The notes below the pieces were generated by a model that saw only the letters and a program-made list of their open reading frames with translations, ran no database searches and was not told the DNA's origin. The position numbers and the translations under genes were made by a program. Shown here one piece after another: positions 6,205 through 13,105 of a DNA stretch of 13,113 bases (position 1 is its first letter; each line of letters starts with the position of its first letter). The stretch is taken from the NCBI GenBank assembly GCA_049791475.1, contig JBAQZZ010000141.1, positions 1 to 13,113 on the forward strand, in the 5' to 3' direction. Origin of the DNA: CAXBID01 sp049791475. GTDB taxonomy: Bacteria; Bacteroidota; Bacteroidia; Flavobacteriales; Flavobacteriaceae.

Positions 6205-7068
6205 CTAACCTAAATATGTTTTTAATATTTTACTTCTAGACGTATGTTTTAATCTACGAATAGCCTTTTCTTTTATTTGTCTTACACGCTCACGAGTTAA
6301 ATCAAACGTTTCTCCAATTTCTTCTAAAGTCATTGGGTGCTGGTTTCCTAAACCAAAATACAAACGAATAACATCAGCTTCACGCGGTGTTAAAGTTTCT
6401 AAAGCGCGTTCTATTTCTGTACGTAAGGATTCGTGTAATAATTCTCTATCTGGGTTTGGAGATTCTCCACTATTTAATACATCATATAAATTTGAATCTT
6501 CACCTTCAACTAAAGGCGCATCCATACTTACGTGGCGTCCAGAGTTTTTCATTGACTCTTTAACGTCGTTAATAGTCATATCCAATTCTTTTGCAATTTC
6601 TTCAGCAGAAGGTGGGCGCTCATGACTTTGCTCTAAAAAAGCAAATGTTTTATTAATCTTGTTAATAGAACCAATTTTGTTTAACGGTAAACGTACAATA
6701 CGCGATTGTTCAGCTAAAGCTTGAAGAATCGATTGACGAATCCACCATACAGCATAGGATATAAATTTAAAACCACGTGTTTCATCAAAACGTTGCGCAG
6801 CCTTAATTAAACCTAAATTACCTTCATTAATTAAATCTGGTAAAGTAAGTCCTTGGTTTTGGTATTGTTTTGCCACAGATACAACGAAACGTAAATTTGC
6901 TTTCGTCAATTTCTCTAAAGCAAGCTGATCGCCAGCTTTAATACGTTGTGCTAATTCTACTTCTTCGTCTGCAGTAATTAAATCAACCTTGCCAATTTCC
7001 TGTAGATATTTATCTAACGAAGCGGTTTCTCTATTGGTAACCTGCTTGGTAATTTTAAGTTGTCTCAT
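6205..7068 (-). CDS. rpoD: RNA polymerase primary sigma factor (σ70/SigA, Bacteroidota type)
   Basis: This 287-residue σ70 is the housekeeping specificity subunit of RNA polymerase. Region 1.2 is at about 17-50; region 2 at 52-122 includes N-L-R-F-V-V-S-V-A, DLINEGNLGLIKA and the -10-recognition/melting helix F-I-S-Y-A-V-W-W-I-R-Q; region 3 is at 123-205; region 4 at 215-283 has the -35-binding helix-turn-helix (LEEIGETFDLTRERVRQIKE). Region 1.1 and the long non-conserved insert of proteobacterial RpoD are missing, which is normal for Bacteroidota, where this compact protein is the primary sigma and reads the unusual -33 TTTG / -7 TAnnTTTG promoters. ATG at 7068 gives the family N-terminus. 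A perfect -7 box was not found in its 139-bp upstream region. The gene ends at a GC-rich terminator. Confidence 0.96.
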   Translation of the reverse strand: MRQLKITKQVTNRETASLDKYLQEIGKVDLITADEEVELAQRIKAGDQLALEKLTKANLRFVVSVAKQYQNQGLTLPDLINEGNLGLIKAAQRFDETRGFKFISYAVWWIRQSILQALAEQSRIVRLPLNKIGSINKINKTFAFLEQSHERPPSAEEIAKELDMTINDVKESMKNSGRHVSMDAPLVEGEDSNLYDVLNSGESPNPDRELLHESLRTEIERALETLTPREADVIRLYFGLGNQHPMTLEEIGETFDLTRERVRQIKEKAIRRLKHTSRSKILKTYLG

Positions 7069-7207
7069 TTAATGTTATCCTGAATTAATTGTGAATAAAT
7101 AGGTCGTTCAATAGTTATACGTGCAAACATTAAAAAATGTTACAAAAAGAATAATTATTTTTTAGTTCTTTTAATTTAAGACACGTTAACTTTTTGAAAG
7201 TCACACG

Positions 7208-7582
7208 TTAAATTTTTATTAACGATTTGTTTGTCAGGTTGATGTCTTCAAGCATATCTTGTGTGAATTTGTAGTGACCACGTTTAGTAATTAATTTAAA
7301 TCTGTGTGATTTTAAATTACTCAGGGTTTTTAAAAATAACCATTTGGACTTAAGAAGTTTTGGTTTTTCAGATTTCAAACCAATATCGAAGTAATGTTTT
7401 CGTCCTTCTTTCATTGCAACAATATCTGGTGTTACAGTAATATCACTTCCAGCTTTTTTATAAGATTTTGGGGTTTCGTAACCATCCATATCTGCTTTAA
7501 TATCTTCAAAACCACGATTTTCTAAATATGTGATTGAATCTTCTAAAACGTCTGCGTATTTATCTTTATCTGCTTGTATCAT
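7208..7582 (-). CDS. Conserved hypothetical protein, possible PD-(D/E)xK-like fold
   Basis: I do not recognise a named family. From the ATG at 7582 the product is 124 residues (a second ATG at 7600 would add six); it has no signal peptide or membrane segment. Its core TPDIVAMKEGRKHYFDIGLK has the order proline-aspartate, short β-hairpin, then D-I-G-L-K, reminiscent of the PD-(D/E)xK nuclease core, with Asp53, Asp66 and Lys70 (numbered from 7582) as candidate site residues. The spacing of the final lysine (D-x-x-x-K) is not canonical, so it may be inactive or only a structural analogue. The C-terminal half is basic. It lies between the glycosyltransferase and rpoD on the same strand; its stop overlaps one copy of a 9-bp direct repeat upstream of rpoD. 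Confidence 0.75.
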   Translation of the reverse strand: MIQADKDKYADVLEDSITYLENRGFEDIKADMDGYETPKSYKKAGSDITVTPDIVAMKEGRKHYFDIGLKSEKPKLLKSKWLFLKTLSNLKSHRFKLITKRGHYKFTQDMLEDINLTNKSLIKI

Positions 7583-7717
7583 AACTGATAAGATACCCAA
7601 AATTGATGAAAATACAAATTTTTAACAGTGTTTAACGTTTGTTTTTATCAATTTTCACTTGCTTTATAAAATTAGCTTCTTTATAAATAAGTGATAAAAT
7701 TCTTATTTCTTTTTAAT

Positions 7718-9139
7718 TTATCCACGAGTTAACCAACCTCTTCTACTTGCCGTTGCAATGGCATAAGGCGTAATCCAGAATAAAGAGAATGTATATAAAA
7801 TACTATAAGAATATGCCCAAATACCAGCGGTTGTTTTATATTGATTTGCAAAAAATAATACAGAAAATGATGATGCTACTAAAATACTAACTAATGTAGA
7901 ACCCAAAAAGAGTAGAGGATGTACTAAAACAAAAAACAACATTGAAATTAGTAGTGGATAACTCATCAAAATTTTTAAAAATTGACTTATAAATAAAACT
8001 CGTGTTCCAGATTTTCCTTGAGATCTAAAATTAGTAAATACGTATTTTGCCATTTCTAGATTCTCACGTACATTACTTCGTCCCCATCGAATAAACATTT
8101 TATATAACCCTAAATATTGTTCTGGTACATTAGTATACGCCACAGCATTTTTTTGAAACAATACGTGTTTTCCTTGTTTCAATATCATATTGGTCATAGC
8201 TCTATCTTCACCAATATCACTAGGTTTCCCCATAAAAGTCTGATTAATCCATTGTGGCAAACAACTATGTACCGCAGAACTTCTGTAAGCCGCCAATGCT
8301 CCAGGTGTACATAAAACTGAATTAAGGTTACTCTCAGCAGAACGAACAAATTCAAAACTCATAACAAAACTTACATCCAGCATTTTAGGAAGTGCTTCTT
8401 TTTTGTTGTTTAAAACTCTAATGTTTCCTGCAACCGCACCACATTGTTCATCTTTAATAAAAGGACTTACTAAATTTCTAAGTGTATCTTCGGTAACAAT
8501 AGAATCGCTATCAACAGTCACATAAATATCACCTGTACCCATGTTAAACCCACGGTAAAGTGCATGTCGCTTCCCTTGATTTTTAGGTTGTTGATATATT
8601 TCTAAACGATTTCCAAGTTTCTTTTTTGCATCAAGCATCCAATCCCAAGTGTCGTCTTTACTGCCATCATCTATTGATATTATCTGAATTTTGTGTGCAG
8701 GATAATTACTATTTACTAAACTCATTAAAGTATCCCAAACTTGCTTGCCTTCATTATAAGCAGGAACAATTACGGTACACGATGGTAATTCGTTATCTGA
8801 AACAGCTGCAATAGGTTTGTATTTAAAGTAATTATAAGTCTTGTATAAAAAAAACGTGGCTTTAAAAGCGAATAAGCCTGAAGCCATAATTATAAAAATA
8901 TAACCTAATGTTGAACTCGCTTTGTCAGCACTAAATTGTTCAAAATCATTACGAAAAACATAGAAAACATAAATGCCAACAAGAAGAAGTAAAAAAGAAC
9001 TAAGCAACACAATATTATTGTATGGACTTTCGGTTTTACTCTTGCTAGTCAAAAAAAGATTAATATCGCTCGATAGTTTTTTGGTTTTAATTTTTGTATT
9101 GGTAACAATGTTGTTTGAGGCCATTCTTTTTGAGGACAT
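7718..9139 (-). CDS. Membrane-bound processive-type family 2 glycosyltransferase
   Basis: This 473-residue inner-membrane protein has the layout of hyaluronan/chitin/poly-GlcNAc synthase-like GT2 enzymes: two N-terminal membrane segments (about 42-62 and 78-103), a cytosolic GT-A domain (about 118-355) and three or four C-terminal membrane segments (about 380-460). Motifs in order are V-I-V-P-A-Y-N-E-G (123-131), I-D-D-G-S (156-160), the metal-binding D-S-D (210-212), G-E-D (310-312) containing the predicted catalytic base Asp312, and F-I-R-W (349-352) at the acceptor-binding Q-x-x-R-W position. Here the Gln is replaced by Met348 (M-F-I-R-W), so processivity is uncertain. The donor sugar cannot be read from the sequence. 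It is flanked by unrelated housekeeping genes and lies beyond the pnp terminator. The ATG at 9139 abuts one arm of a 10-bp inverted repeat. Product, inferred: an exopolysaccharide or surface glycan. Confidence 0.88.
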   Translation of the reverse strand: MSSKRMASNNIVTNTKIKTKKLSSDINLFLTSKSKTESPYNNIVLLSSFLLLLVGIYVFYVFRNDFEQFSADKASSTLGYIFIIMASGLFAFKATFFLYKTYNYFKYKPIAAVSDNELPSCTVIVPAYNEGKQVWDTLMSLVNSNYPAHKIQIISIDDGSKDDTWDWMLDAKKKLGNRLEIYQQPKNQGKRHALYRGFNMGTGDIYVTVDSDSIVTEDTLRNLVSPFIKDEQCGAVAGNIRVLNNKKEALPKMLDVSFVMSFEFVRSAESNLNSVLCTPGALAAYRSSAVHSCLPQWINQTFMGKPSDIGEDRAMTNMILKQGKHVLFQKNAVAYTNVPEQYLGLYKMFIRWGRSNVRENLEMAKYVFTNFRSQGKSGTRVLFISQFLKILMSYPLLISMLFFVLVHPLLFLGSTLVSILVASSFSVLFFANQYKTTAGIWAYSYSILYTFSLFWITPYAIATASRRGWLTRG

Positions 9140-9180
9140 AAATCTAGTTATTGCAAAATAATTAATTGATACTAGATTTA
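9139..9180. promoter_or_regulatory. 10-bp perfect inverted repeat at the glycosyltransferase start
   Basis: TAAATCTAGT (9139-9148) and ACTAGATTTA (9171-9180) are exact inverted copies separated by 22 bases; one arm overlaps the first base of the ATG. The spacer contains TTATTTTG on the minus strand, a one-mismatch version of the Bacteroidota -7 box. It could be an operator or an mRNA hairpin that occludes the start; both are inference. Confidence 0.45.
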
Positions 9181-9242
9181 CGTTTGTTTTTAAAGTTTGG
9201 ATTGTTTAATATTTTTATTTAACAGTTTTGGGAAACTACAAG

Positions 9243-9282
9243 CAAAAAAGAAACCCTAAATAAAAAGTTTCATTTAGGGTTT
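9243..9282 (-). terminator. Intrinsic terminator of pnp
   Basis: AAACCCTAAAT (9251-9261) pairs with ATTTAGGGTTT (9272-9282) around a ten-base loop; on the minus strand the stem is followed by CTTTTTTG. It lies 21 bases after the pnp stop. Confidence 0.9.
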
Positions 9283-9303
9283 ATATCAAAATTTAAAAAG
9301 AAA

Positions 9304-11562
9304 TTAATCTTCCTTCTTATCTTCTCTAGGTTTTCTATCGTCTCTGCGGTTATCGCGTCCACGATTATCTCTACCTCTATTATCACGTCCACCACGACTG
9401 TCTCTAGAGTTGTCTCTTGGTGGTCTTGCTACATAACCTTCTGGCTTTTCTAGTAAAGCTTTACGAGATACTTTTTCTTTACGAGTTCTTGGATCTTGTC
9501 CAAAATACTTCACATCAAAAACATCACCCATATTCACAACGTCACTTACATTTTCAGTACGTTCCCAAGCCAATTCACTTACGTGTAATAAAACCTCGTT
9601 CCCTGGAGCATCCATATATTCTACAACCGCACCAAAATCTAACATTTTAATAACTTTTACTTCGTAAACGTTACCCACAGTTGGTTTAAATAATATAGCA
9701 TCAATTTTCGCCATTACAGCATCAATACCTTTTTTACCAACACCTAAAATTTCAACAATACCTTCTTCGGTAACTGGATCTTCGTTAATAACGATAGTCG
9801 TCTCAGTTTCTTTTTGCATTTCCTGAATCACTTTTCCACCAGGTCCAATTAAGGCGCCAATAAATTCGTTAGGAACACGTCTTGTAACCATTGTAGGCGC
9901 GTGCTCTTTAACTTCTGCGTTTGGTTTAGCAATCGTATCAGTCAATTTCGTTAAGATATGTAAACGACCAGCACGTGCTTGTTGTAAAGCATTTACAAGA
10001 ATTTCATAAGAAAGACCTTTTACTTTAATATCCATTTGACAAGCAGTAATACCATCTGCAGTACCAGTTACTTTAAAATCCATATCTCCTAAATGATCTT
10101 CATCACCTAAAATATCAGATAAAACCGCGTACTTTCCAGAATCAGCATCAGAAATTAATCCCATAGCAATACCAGAAACAGGCTTTGTCATTTGTACACC
10201 AGCATCCATAAGTGCCATAGTTCCAGCACAAACAGTAGCCATTGAAGACGAACCGTTAGATTCTAAAACTTCAGAAACTACACGTACTGTATACGGACTT
10301 TCATCTGGCACCATACCTTTTAATGCACGTTGCGCTAAGTAACCATGTCCAACCTCTCTACGAGATGTTCCACGAATTGGTCTAGCTTCTCCTGTACAAA
10401 AAGGAGGGAAGTTATAATGTAAATAGAAACGCTCTTCACCTTCTTGCGATGGCATATCTATTTGATTTGCATCTCTAGAAGTTCCTAAAGTAACCGTAGC
10501 TAAAGCTTGAGTTTCTCCACGAGTAAAGATTGCAGAACCATGAGTTGATGGTAAGTAATCTACCTCACACCAAATTGGTCTAATCTCGTCAGTTTTACGA
10601 CCATCTAAACGCAACCCTTCATTTAAGGTTAAATCTCTAATCGCCGCTTTTTCAGCTTTACGGTAATAATCAGAAATCAAACCACCATAATCTTCCGTTT
10701 CTTCTTCAGAAAATGTTGCTTTAATATCTTCTTTAATTTGTTCAAAAGCAGCACTTCTTTCATGTTTAGCAGATCCAGCTTTTGCAATAGCATACACTTT
10801 ATCATAAGCCATGTCATGTACTTTCTTCTCTAAATCTTTCTCTTCTCTTTCTTCTGGATATTCGCGAACGTCTTTCTTTCCAAATGCTTCAGCTAATTTT
10901 ACTTGAGCAGCACATTGTACTTTAATCGCTTCATGAGCAAACTTAATAGCATCAGCCATTTCTTCCTCAGAAATCTCATCCATTTCACCTTCTACCATCA
11001 TTACTGAATCAGCAGAAGCACCAATCATCATATCCAAATCAGATTCTGCCATTTGAGCAGGTGATGGGTTGATTACAAATTCGCCATTTACACGACCAAC
11101 TCTAGCTTCAGAGATCGCACATTCAAAAGGGAAATCTGATAATTGAATCGCAGCAGAAGCCGCTAATCCTGCCATAGCATCTGGCATAACTTCTGGATCG
11201 TGAGACATTAATTGAATCATCACCTGAGTTTCAGAATGATAATCCTTTGGGAATAACGGACGTAAAACTCTATCCACTAAACGCATCGTTAATACTTCAC
11301 CGTCACTTGGTCTTGCTTCTCTTTTAAAGAAACCTCCAGGATAACGACCTGCAGCCGCAAATTTTTCTCTGTAATCTACCGTTAAAGGTAAAAAGTTAAG
11401 ATCTTTTTGCTCGTAATTGGAAACAACTGTACATAATAACATACATTTTCCAGATTGCACAACAACGCTACCATGCGCTTGTTTTGCTAATTTTCCGGTT
11501 TCAATAGAAATTTCTCTACCGTCTCCTAGGTCAATGACCTCTCTAAAAACTTTTGGAATCAT
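9304..11562 (-). CDS. pnp: Polyribonucleotide nucleotidyltransferase (PNPase)
   Basis: PNPase degrades RNA 3'-to-5' by phosphorolysis, releasing nucleoside diphosphates, as a trimer in the cytosol. Residue numbers count from the ATG at 11562 (752 residues). The first RNase PH core is at about 5-140, an all-helical linker at about 230-300, the second, catalytic PH core at about 320-540 with FTRGETQALATVTLGT (346-361), S-N-G-S-S-S (435-440, phosphate binding) and D-E-D-H-L-G-D-M-D, whose Asp487 and Asp493 match E. coli Asp486 and Asp492. The KH domain has the GPGG loop at 573-576, and the S1 domain covers about 630-700. A tail from about 715 is rich in R-D-N-R-G-type repeats, longer and more arginine-rich than in E. 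coli. A TTG seven codons upstream overlaps the likely -7 box and is rejected as start. It follows rpsO, the widely conserved order, but separated by a terminator and repeats. Confidence 0.97.
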   Translation of the reverse strand: MIPKVFREVIDLGDGREISIETGKLAKQAHGSVVVQSGKCMLLCTVVSNYEQKDLNFLPLTVDYREKFAAAGRYPGGFFKREARPSDGEVLTMRLVDRVLRPLFPKDYHSETQVMIQLMSHDPEVMPDAMAGLAASAAIQLSDFPFECAISEARVGRVNGEFVINPSPAQMAESDLDMMIGASADSVMMVEGEMDEISEEEMADAIKFAHEAIKVQCAAQVKLAEAFGKKDVREYPEEREEKDLEKKVHDMAYDKVYAIAKAGSAKHERSAAFEQIKEDIKATFSEEETEDYGGLISDYYRKAEKAAIRDLTLNEGLRLDGRKTDEIRPIWCEVDYLPSTHGSAIFTRGETQALATVTLGTSRDANQIDMPSQEGEERFYLHYNFPPFCTGEARPIRGTSRREVGHGYLAQRALKGMVPDESPYTVRVVSEVLESNGSSSMATVCAGTMALMDAGVQMTKPVSGIAMGLISDADSGKYAVLSDILGDEDHLGDMDFKVTGTADGITACQMDIKVKGLSYEILVNALQQARAGRLHILTKLTDTIAKPNAEVKEHAPTMVTRRVPNEFIGALIGPGGKVIQEMQKETETTIVINEDPVTEEGIVEILGVGKKGIDAVMAKIDAILFKPTVGNVYEVKVIKMLDFGAVVEYMDAPGNEVLLHVSELAWERTENVSDVVNMGDVFDVKYFGQDPRTRKEKVSRKALLEKPEGYVARPPRDNSRDSRGGRDNRGRDNRGRDNRRDDRKPREDKKED

Positions 11563-11574
11563 AAATTTTTTCTT

Positions 11575-11613
11575 GTAATTCAAACATAACTATGCTCAAA
11601 TCGTGTTAAACAA
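11575..11613 (-). promoter_or_regulatory. Candidate pnp promoter
   Basis: The minus strand has TATGTTTG (11581-11588), a perfect match to the Bacteroidota -7 box TAnnTTTG, with a TTG about 22 bases further upstream, a little longer than the usual spacing. The predicted start would leave a leader of only about 10-15 bases before the ATG at 11562. Confidence 0.45.
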
Positions 11614-11631
11614 TGGTCGTTGTGTTGTTGT

Positions 11632-11654
11632 GTACTGAAACAAGTTCAGCATAA
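11632..11654. repeat. Short REP-like palindrome (CTGAA...TTCAG)
   Basis: CTGAAACAAGTTCAG is a small imperfect palindrome resembling the 'CTGAAAC-AAG-TTCAG' repeats that, as I recall, are scattered through flavobacterial intergenic regions. It lies between pnp and the larger repeat element. Confidence 0.5.
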
Positions 11655-11709
11655 ATGTAGTTGTTGTGTGTTTGACCAATGAAAAACTATAACTAGCTTC
11701 TTCAATTTT

Positions 11710-11800
11710 TATGTCGTTTCGAAGCAAATTTTTAATTTGCTGTGGCAATCTGTCTGTTTTAGAGAGATTACCATGTCGTTTCATTACTCGTAATGACATT
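11710..11800. repeat. REP/MITE-like intergenic repeat between rpsO and pnp
   Basis: On the minus strand the element starts TGTCATTACGAG and contains GGTAATCTCT, AGATTGCC and a TTCGAAACGACAT end, a diverged copy of the widespread Bacteroidota repeat of the type GTCATTGCGAGG...GCAATCTC...GATTGCCACGTCG. Internal symmetry is visible: AGCAAATT/AATTTGCT (11723-11730 and 11734-11741), GGCAATCT/AGATTACC (11744-11751 and 11765-11772) and two direct copies of ATGTCGTTTC (11711-11720, 11773-11782). It contains no transposase and would move, if at all, in trans. Confidence 0.7.
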
Positions 11801-11820
11801 GAAACATTTATATTTAAACA

Positions 11821-11846
11821 AAAAAGAGGCTATATAGCCTCTTTTT
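11821..11846 (-). terminator. Intrinsic terminator of rpsO
   Basis: The 26 bases are a perfect palindrome: an 11-pair stem (AAAAAGAGGCT/AGCCTCTTTTT) with an ATAT loop, ending in a T-run on either strand. It begins four bases after the rpsO stop and separates rpsO from pnp. Confidence 0.92.
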
Positions 11847-11849
11847 AAA

Positions 11850-12119
11850 TTATTTTCTTAAATTTAATTCTTTAACTATAGCACGATATCTTAAAATATC
11901 TTTCTTAGTTAAATAATCAAGTAAGCTTCTTCTTTTACCTACTAATTTCACTAAAGAACGCTCTGTATTATAATCTTTACGATTATTTTTTAAGTGTTCA
12001 GTTAAGTGATTAATTCTGTGTGTAAATAATGCAATTTGTCCTTCGGCAGAACCAGTATCTTTTGCATCTTTACCATGTTTTTTAAAAAGTTTCTCTTTTT
12101 CTCCTTTTGCTAAATACAT
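11850..12119 (-). CDS. rpsO: 30S ribosomal protein S15
   Basis: S15 is a primary 16S rRNA-binding protein of the small subunit platform. The product from the ATG at 12119 is 89 residues, the family's standard length, and carries the signature segments H-G-K-D-A-K-D-T-G-S-A-E-G-Q-I-A (the rRNA-contacting loop, about 15-30), L-T-x-H-L-K-x-N-x-K-D (39-49) and L-V-x-x-R-R-x-L-L-D-Y-L (57-68). A further 19 codons upstream are open but include promoter DNA, so the shorter start is chosen. It lies between accD and pnp on the minus strand, has its own well-matched promoter, a hairpin near the start of its leader and an immediate terminator, so it is probably a single-gene transcript, unlike the co-transcribed rpsO-pnp of E. 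coli. Confidence 0.96.
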   Translation of the reverse strand: MYLAKGEKEKLFKKHGKDAKDTGSAEGQIALFTHRINHLTEHLKNNRKDYNTERSLVKLVGKRRSLLDYLTKKDILRYRAIVKELNLRK

Positions 12120-12151
12120 GCTAATATTGTTGTAAATGATTGTTATGTACA

Positions 12152-12168
12152 CGAAAGCCTTTCTTTCG
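12152..12168 (-). promoter_or_regulatory. Leader hairpin of rpsO
   Basis: CGAAAG (12152-12157) and CTTTCG (12163-12168) form a six-pair stem with a five-base loop. Given the promoter just upstream, the hairpin would sit at or very near the 5' end of the mRNA, about 33 bases before the ATG. S15 represses its own translation through leader structures in several bacteria; a similar role here is inference. Confidence 0.45.
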
Positions 12169-12173
12169 AGCGG

Positions 12174-12202
12174 CAAATATAGTAAATTTTAATGATTTGC
12201 AA
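12174..12202 (-). promoter_or_regulatory. rpsO promoter (Bacteroidota σ type)
   Basis: On the minus strand TTG (12200-12202) and TATATTTG (12174-12181) are 18 bases apart. The downstream box matches TAnnTTTG perfectly, and the spacing agrees with the -33/-7 promoters used by the primary sigma of this phylum, here encoded at 6205-7068. The predicted transcript start is near 12167-12170. Confidence 0.7.
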
Positions 12203-12247
12203 CAGAAACTATTGAAAAGAAAATTGAACTAAAAAGCGATGAAAACC

Positions 12248-13105
12248 TTATGCTCTTAAAGGTTGATTCAAAATTAAATCAATGTATTGATTCACTCTTT
12301 TTTTAAGTTCTTTTCGTTGCGTGATAAAATCTAAGAAACCATGTTCTAAAAGAAATTCAGAAGTTTGAAAGCCTTCAGGTAATTCTTTGCCTGTTGTATC
12401 TCTTACAATTCTAGGGCCAGCAAAACCTATTAAAGCGCCAGGTTCTGCAATATTAATATCACCTAACATAGCAAATGATGCCGTTGTTCCACCTGTTGTA
12501 GGGTCTGTGCATAATGAAATATAAGGAATGCCTGCATCAGCTAATTGCGCTAATTTTACAGATGTTTTTGCTAATTGCATTAATGATAATGCTGCTTCCA
12601 TCATTCGCGCTCCACCAGATTTTGAAATAACCATTAATGGAATTTTATTTTTTAGTGAGTAATCTGCGGCACGCGCAATTTTTTCGCCAACAACACTTCC
12701 CATTGAGCCACCTATAAAAGCAAAATCCATACAAGCAACAACCAAATCTTTGCCTTTAGATTTTCCTACAGCACAACGAACAGCGTCTTTTAATTTAGTT
12801 TTATTTTGTGCAGCTTTTAAACGCTCTGGGTATTTTTTAGTATCAACAAACTTTAAAGGATCTTTAGATTCTAAATTGGGATCTAATTCTTTAAAAGTAT
12901 TATCATCAAAAAGTATTTCGAAATATTCGTGACTTCCTATTCTTACATGGTAACCATCCTCAGGACTTACATAGAAGTTTTTTTCTAATTCATCAGCATC
13001 AACTATTTTACCAGTTGGCGATTTGTACCAAAGGCCTCTGGGAGTATCTTTTTTTTCTTCTGTGGTGGTGGTTATACCTTTTGTTTTTCTTTTAAACCAA
13101 GACAT
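12248..13105 (-). CDS. accD: Acetyl-CoA carboxylase carboxyltransferase subunit beta
   Basis: AccD pairs with AccA to transfer the carboxyl group from biotin-BCCP to acetyl-CoA, giving malonyl-CoA for fatty-acid synthesis. The 285-residue product covers the crotonase-like carboxyltransferase domain: A-F-I-G-G-S-M-G-S-V-V-G-E-K (128-141), S-K-S-G-G-A-R-M-M-E-A (161-171), T-D-P-T-T-G-G-T-T-A-S (200-210) and I-G-F-A-G-P-R (226-232), including the glycine-rich oxyanion loops. The N-terminal segment W-Y-K-S-P-T-G-K and Y-V-S-P-E-D-G-Y-H aligns with the four-cysteine zinc ribbon of E. coli AccD, but all four cysteines are replaced, so no zinc can be bound there. ATG at 13105 lies eight bases from the window edge, so its promoter and upstream neighbour are not visible. 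No clear terminator separates it from rpsO. Confidence 0.96.
   Translation of the reverse strand: MSWFKRKTKGITTTTEEKKDTPRGLWYKSPTGKIVDADELEKNFYVSPEDGYHVRIGSHEYFEILFDDNTFKELDPNLESKDPLKFVDTKKYPERLKAAQNKTKLKDAVRCAVGKSKGKDLVVACMDFAFIGGSMGSVVGEKIARAADYSLKNKIPLMVISKSGGARMMEAALSLMQLAKTSVKLAQLADAGIPYISLCTDPTTGGTTASFAMLGDINIAEPGALIGFAGPRIVRDTTGKELPEGFQTSEFLLEHGFLDFITQRKELKKRVNQYIDLILNQPLRA

Noticed and set aside
8117..9161. Plus-strand open frames opposite the glycosyltransferase
   Set aside because: Antisense shadows of a well-supported gene.
9417..9650. Plus-strand open frame opposite the pnp 3' region
   Set aside because: Antisense shadow of the S1 domain and tail of PNPase.
11563..11583. TTG start seven codons upstream for pnp
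   Set aside because: It overlaps the candidate -7 box; the ATG at 11562 gives the usual M-I-P-K start.
11596..11799. 67-codon minus-strand open frame between pnp and rpsO
   Set aside because: It is made largely of the intergenic REP/MITE-like repeat; the peptide looks like the usual spurious translation of that repeat and has no protein features.
12120..12176. 19-codon upstream extension of rpsO
   Set aside because: It covers the predicted -7 box and leader hairpin; S15 is normally 89 residues from the ATG at 12119.
12750..12932. Plus-strand open frame opposite accD
   Set aside because: Antisense shadow with no features.
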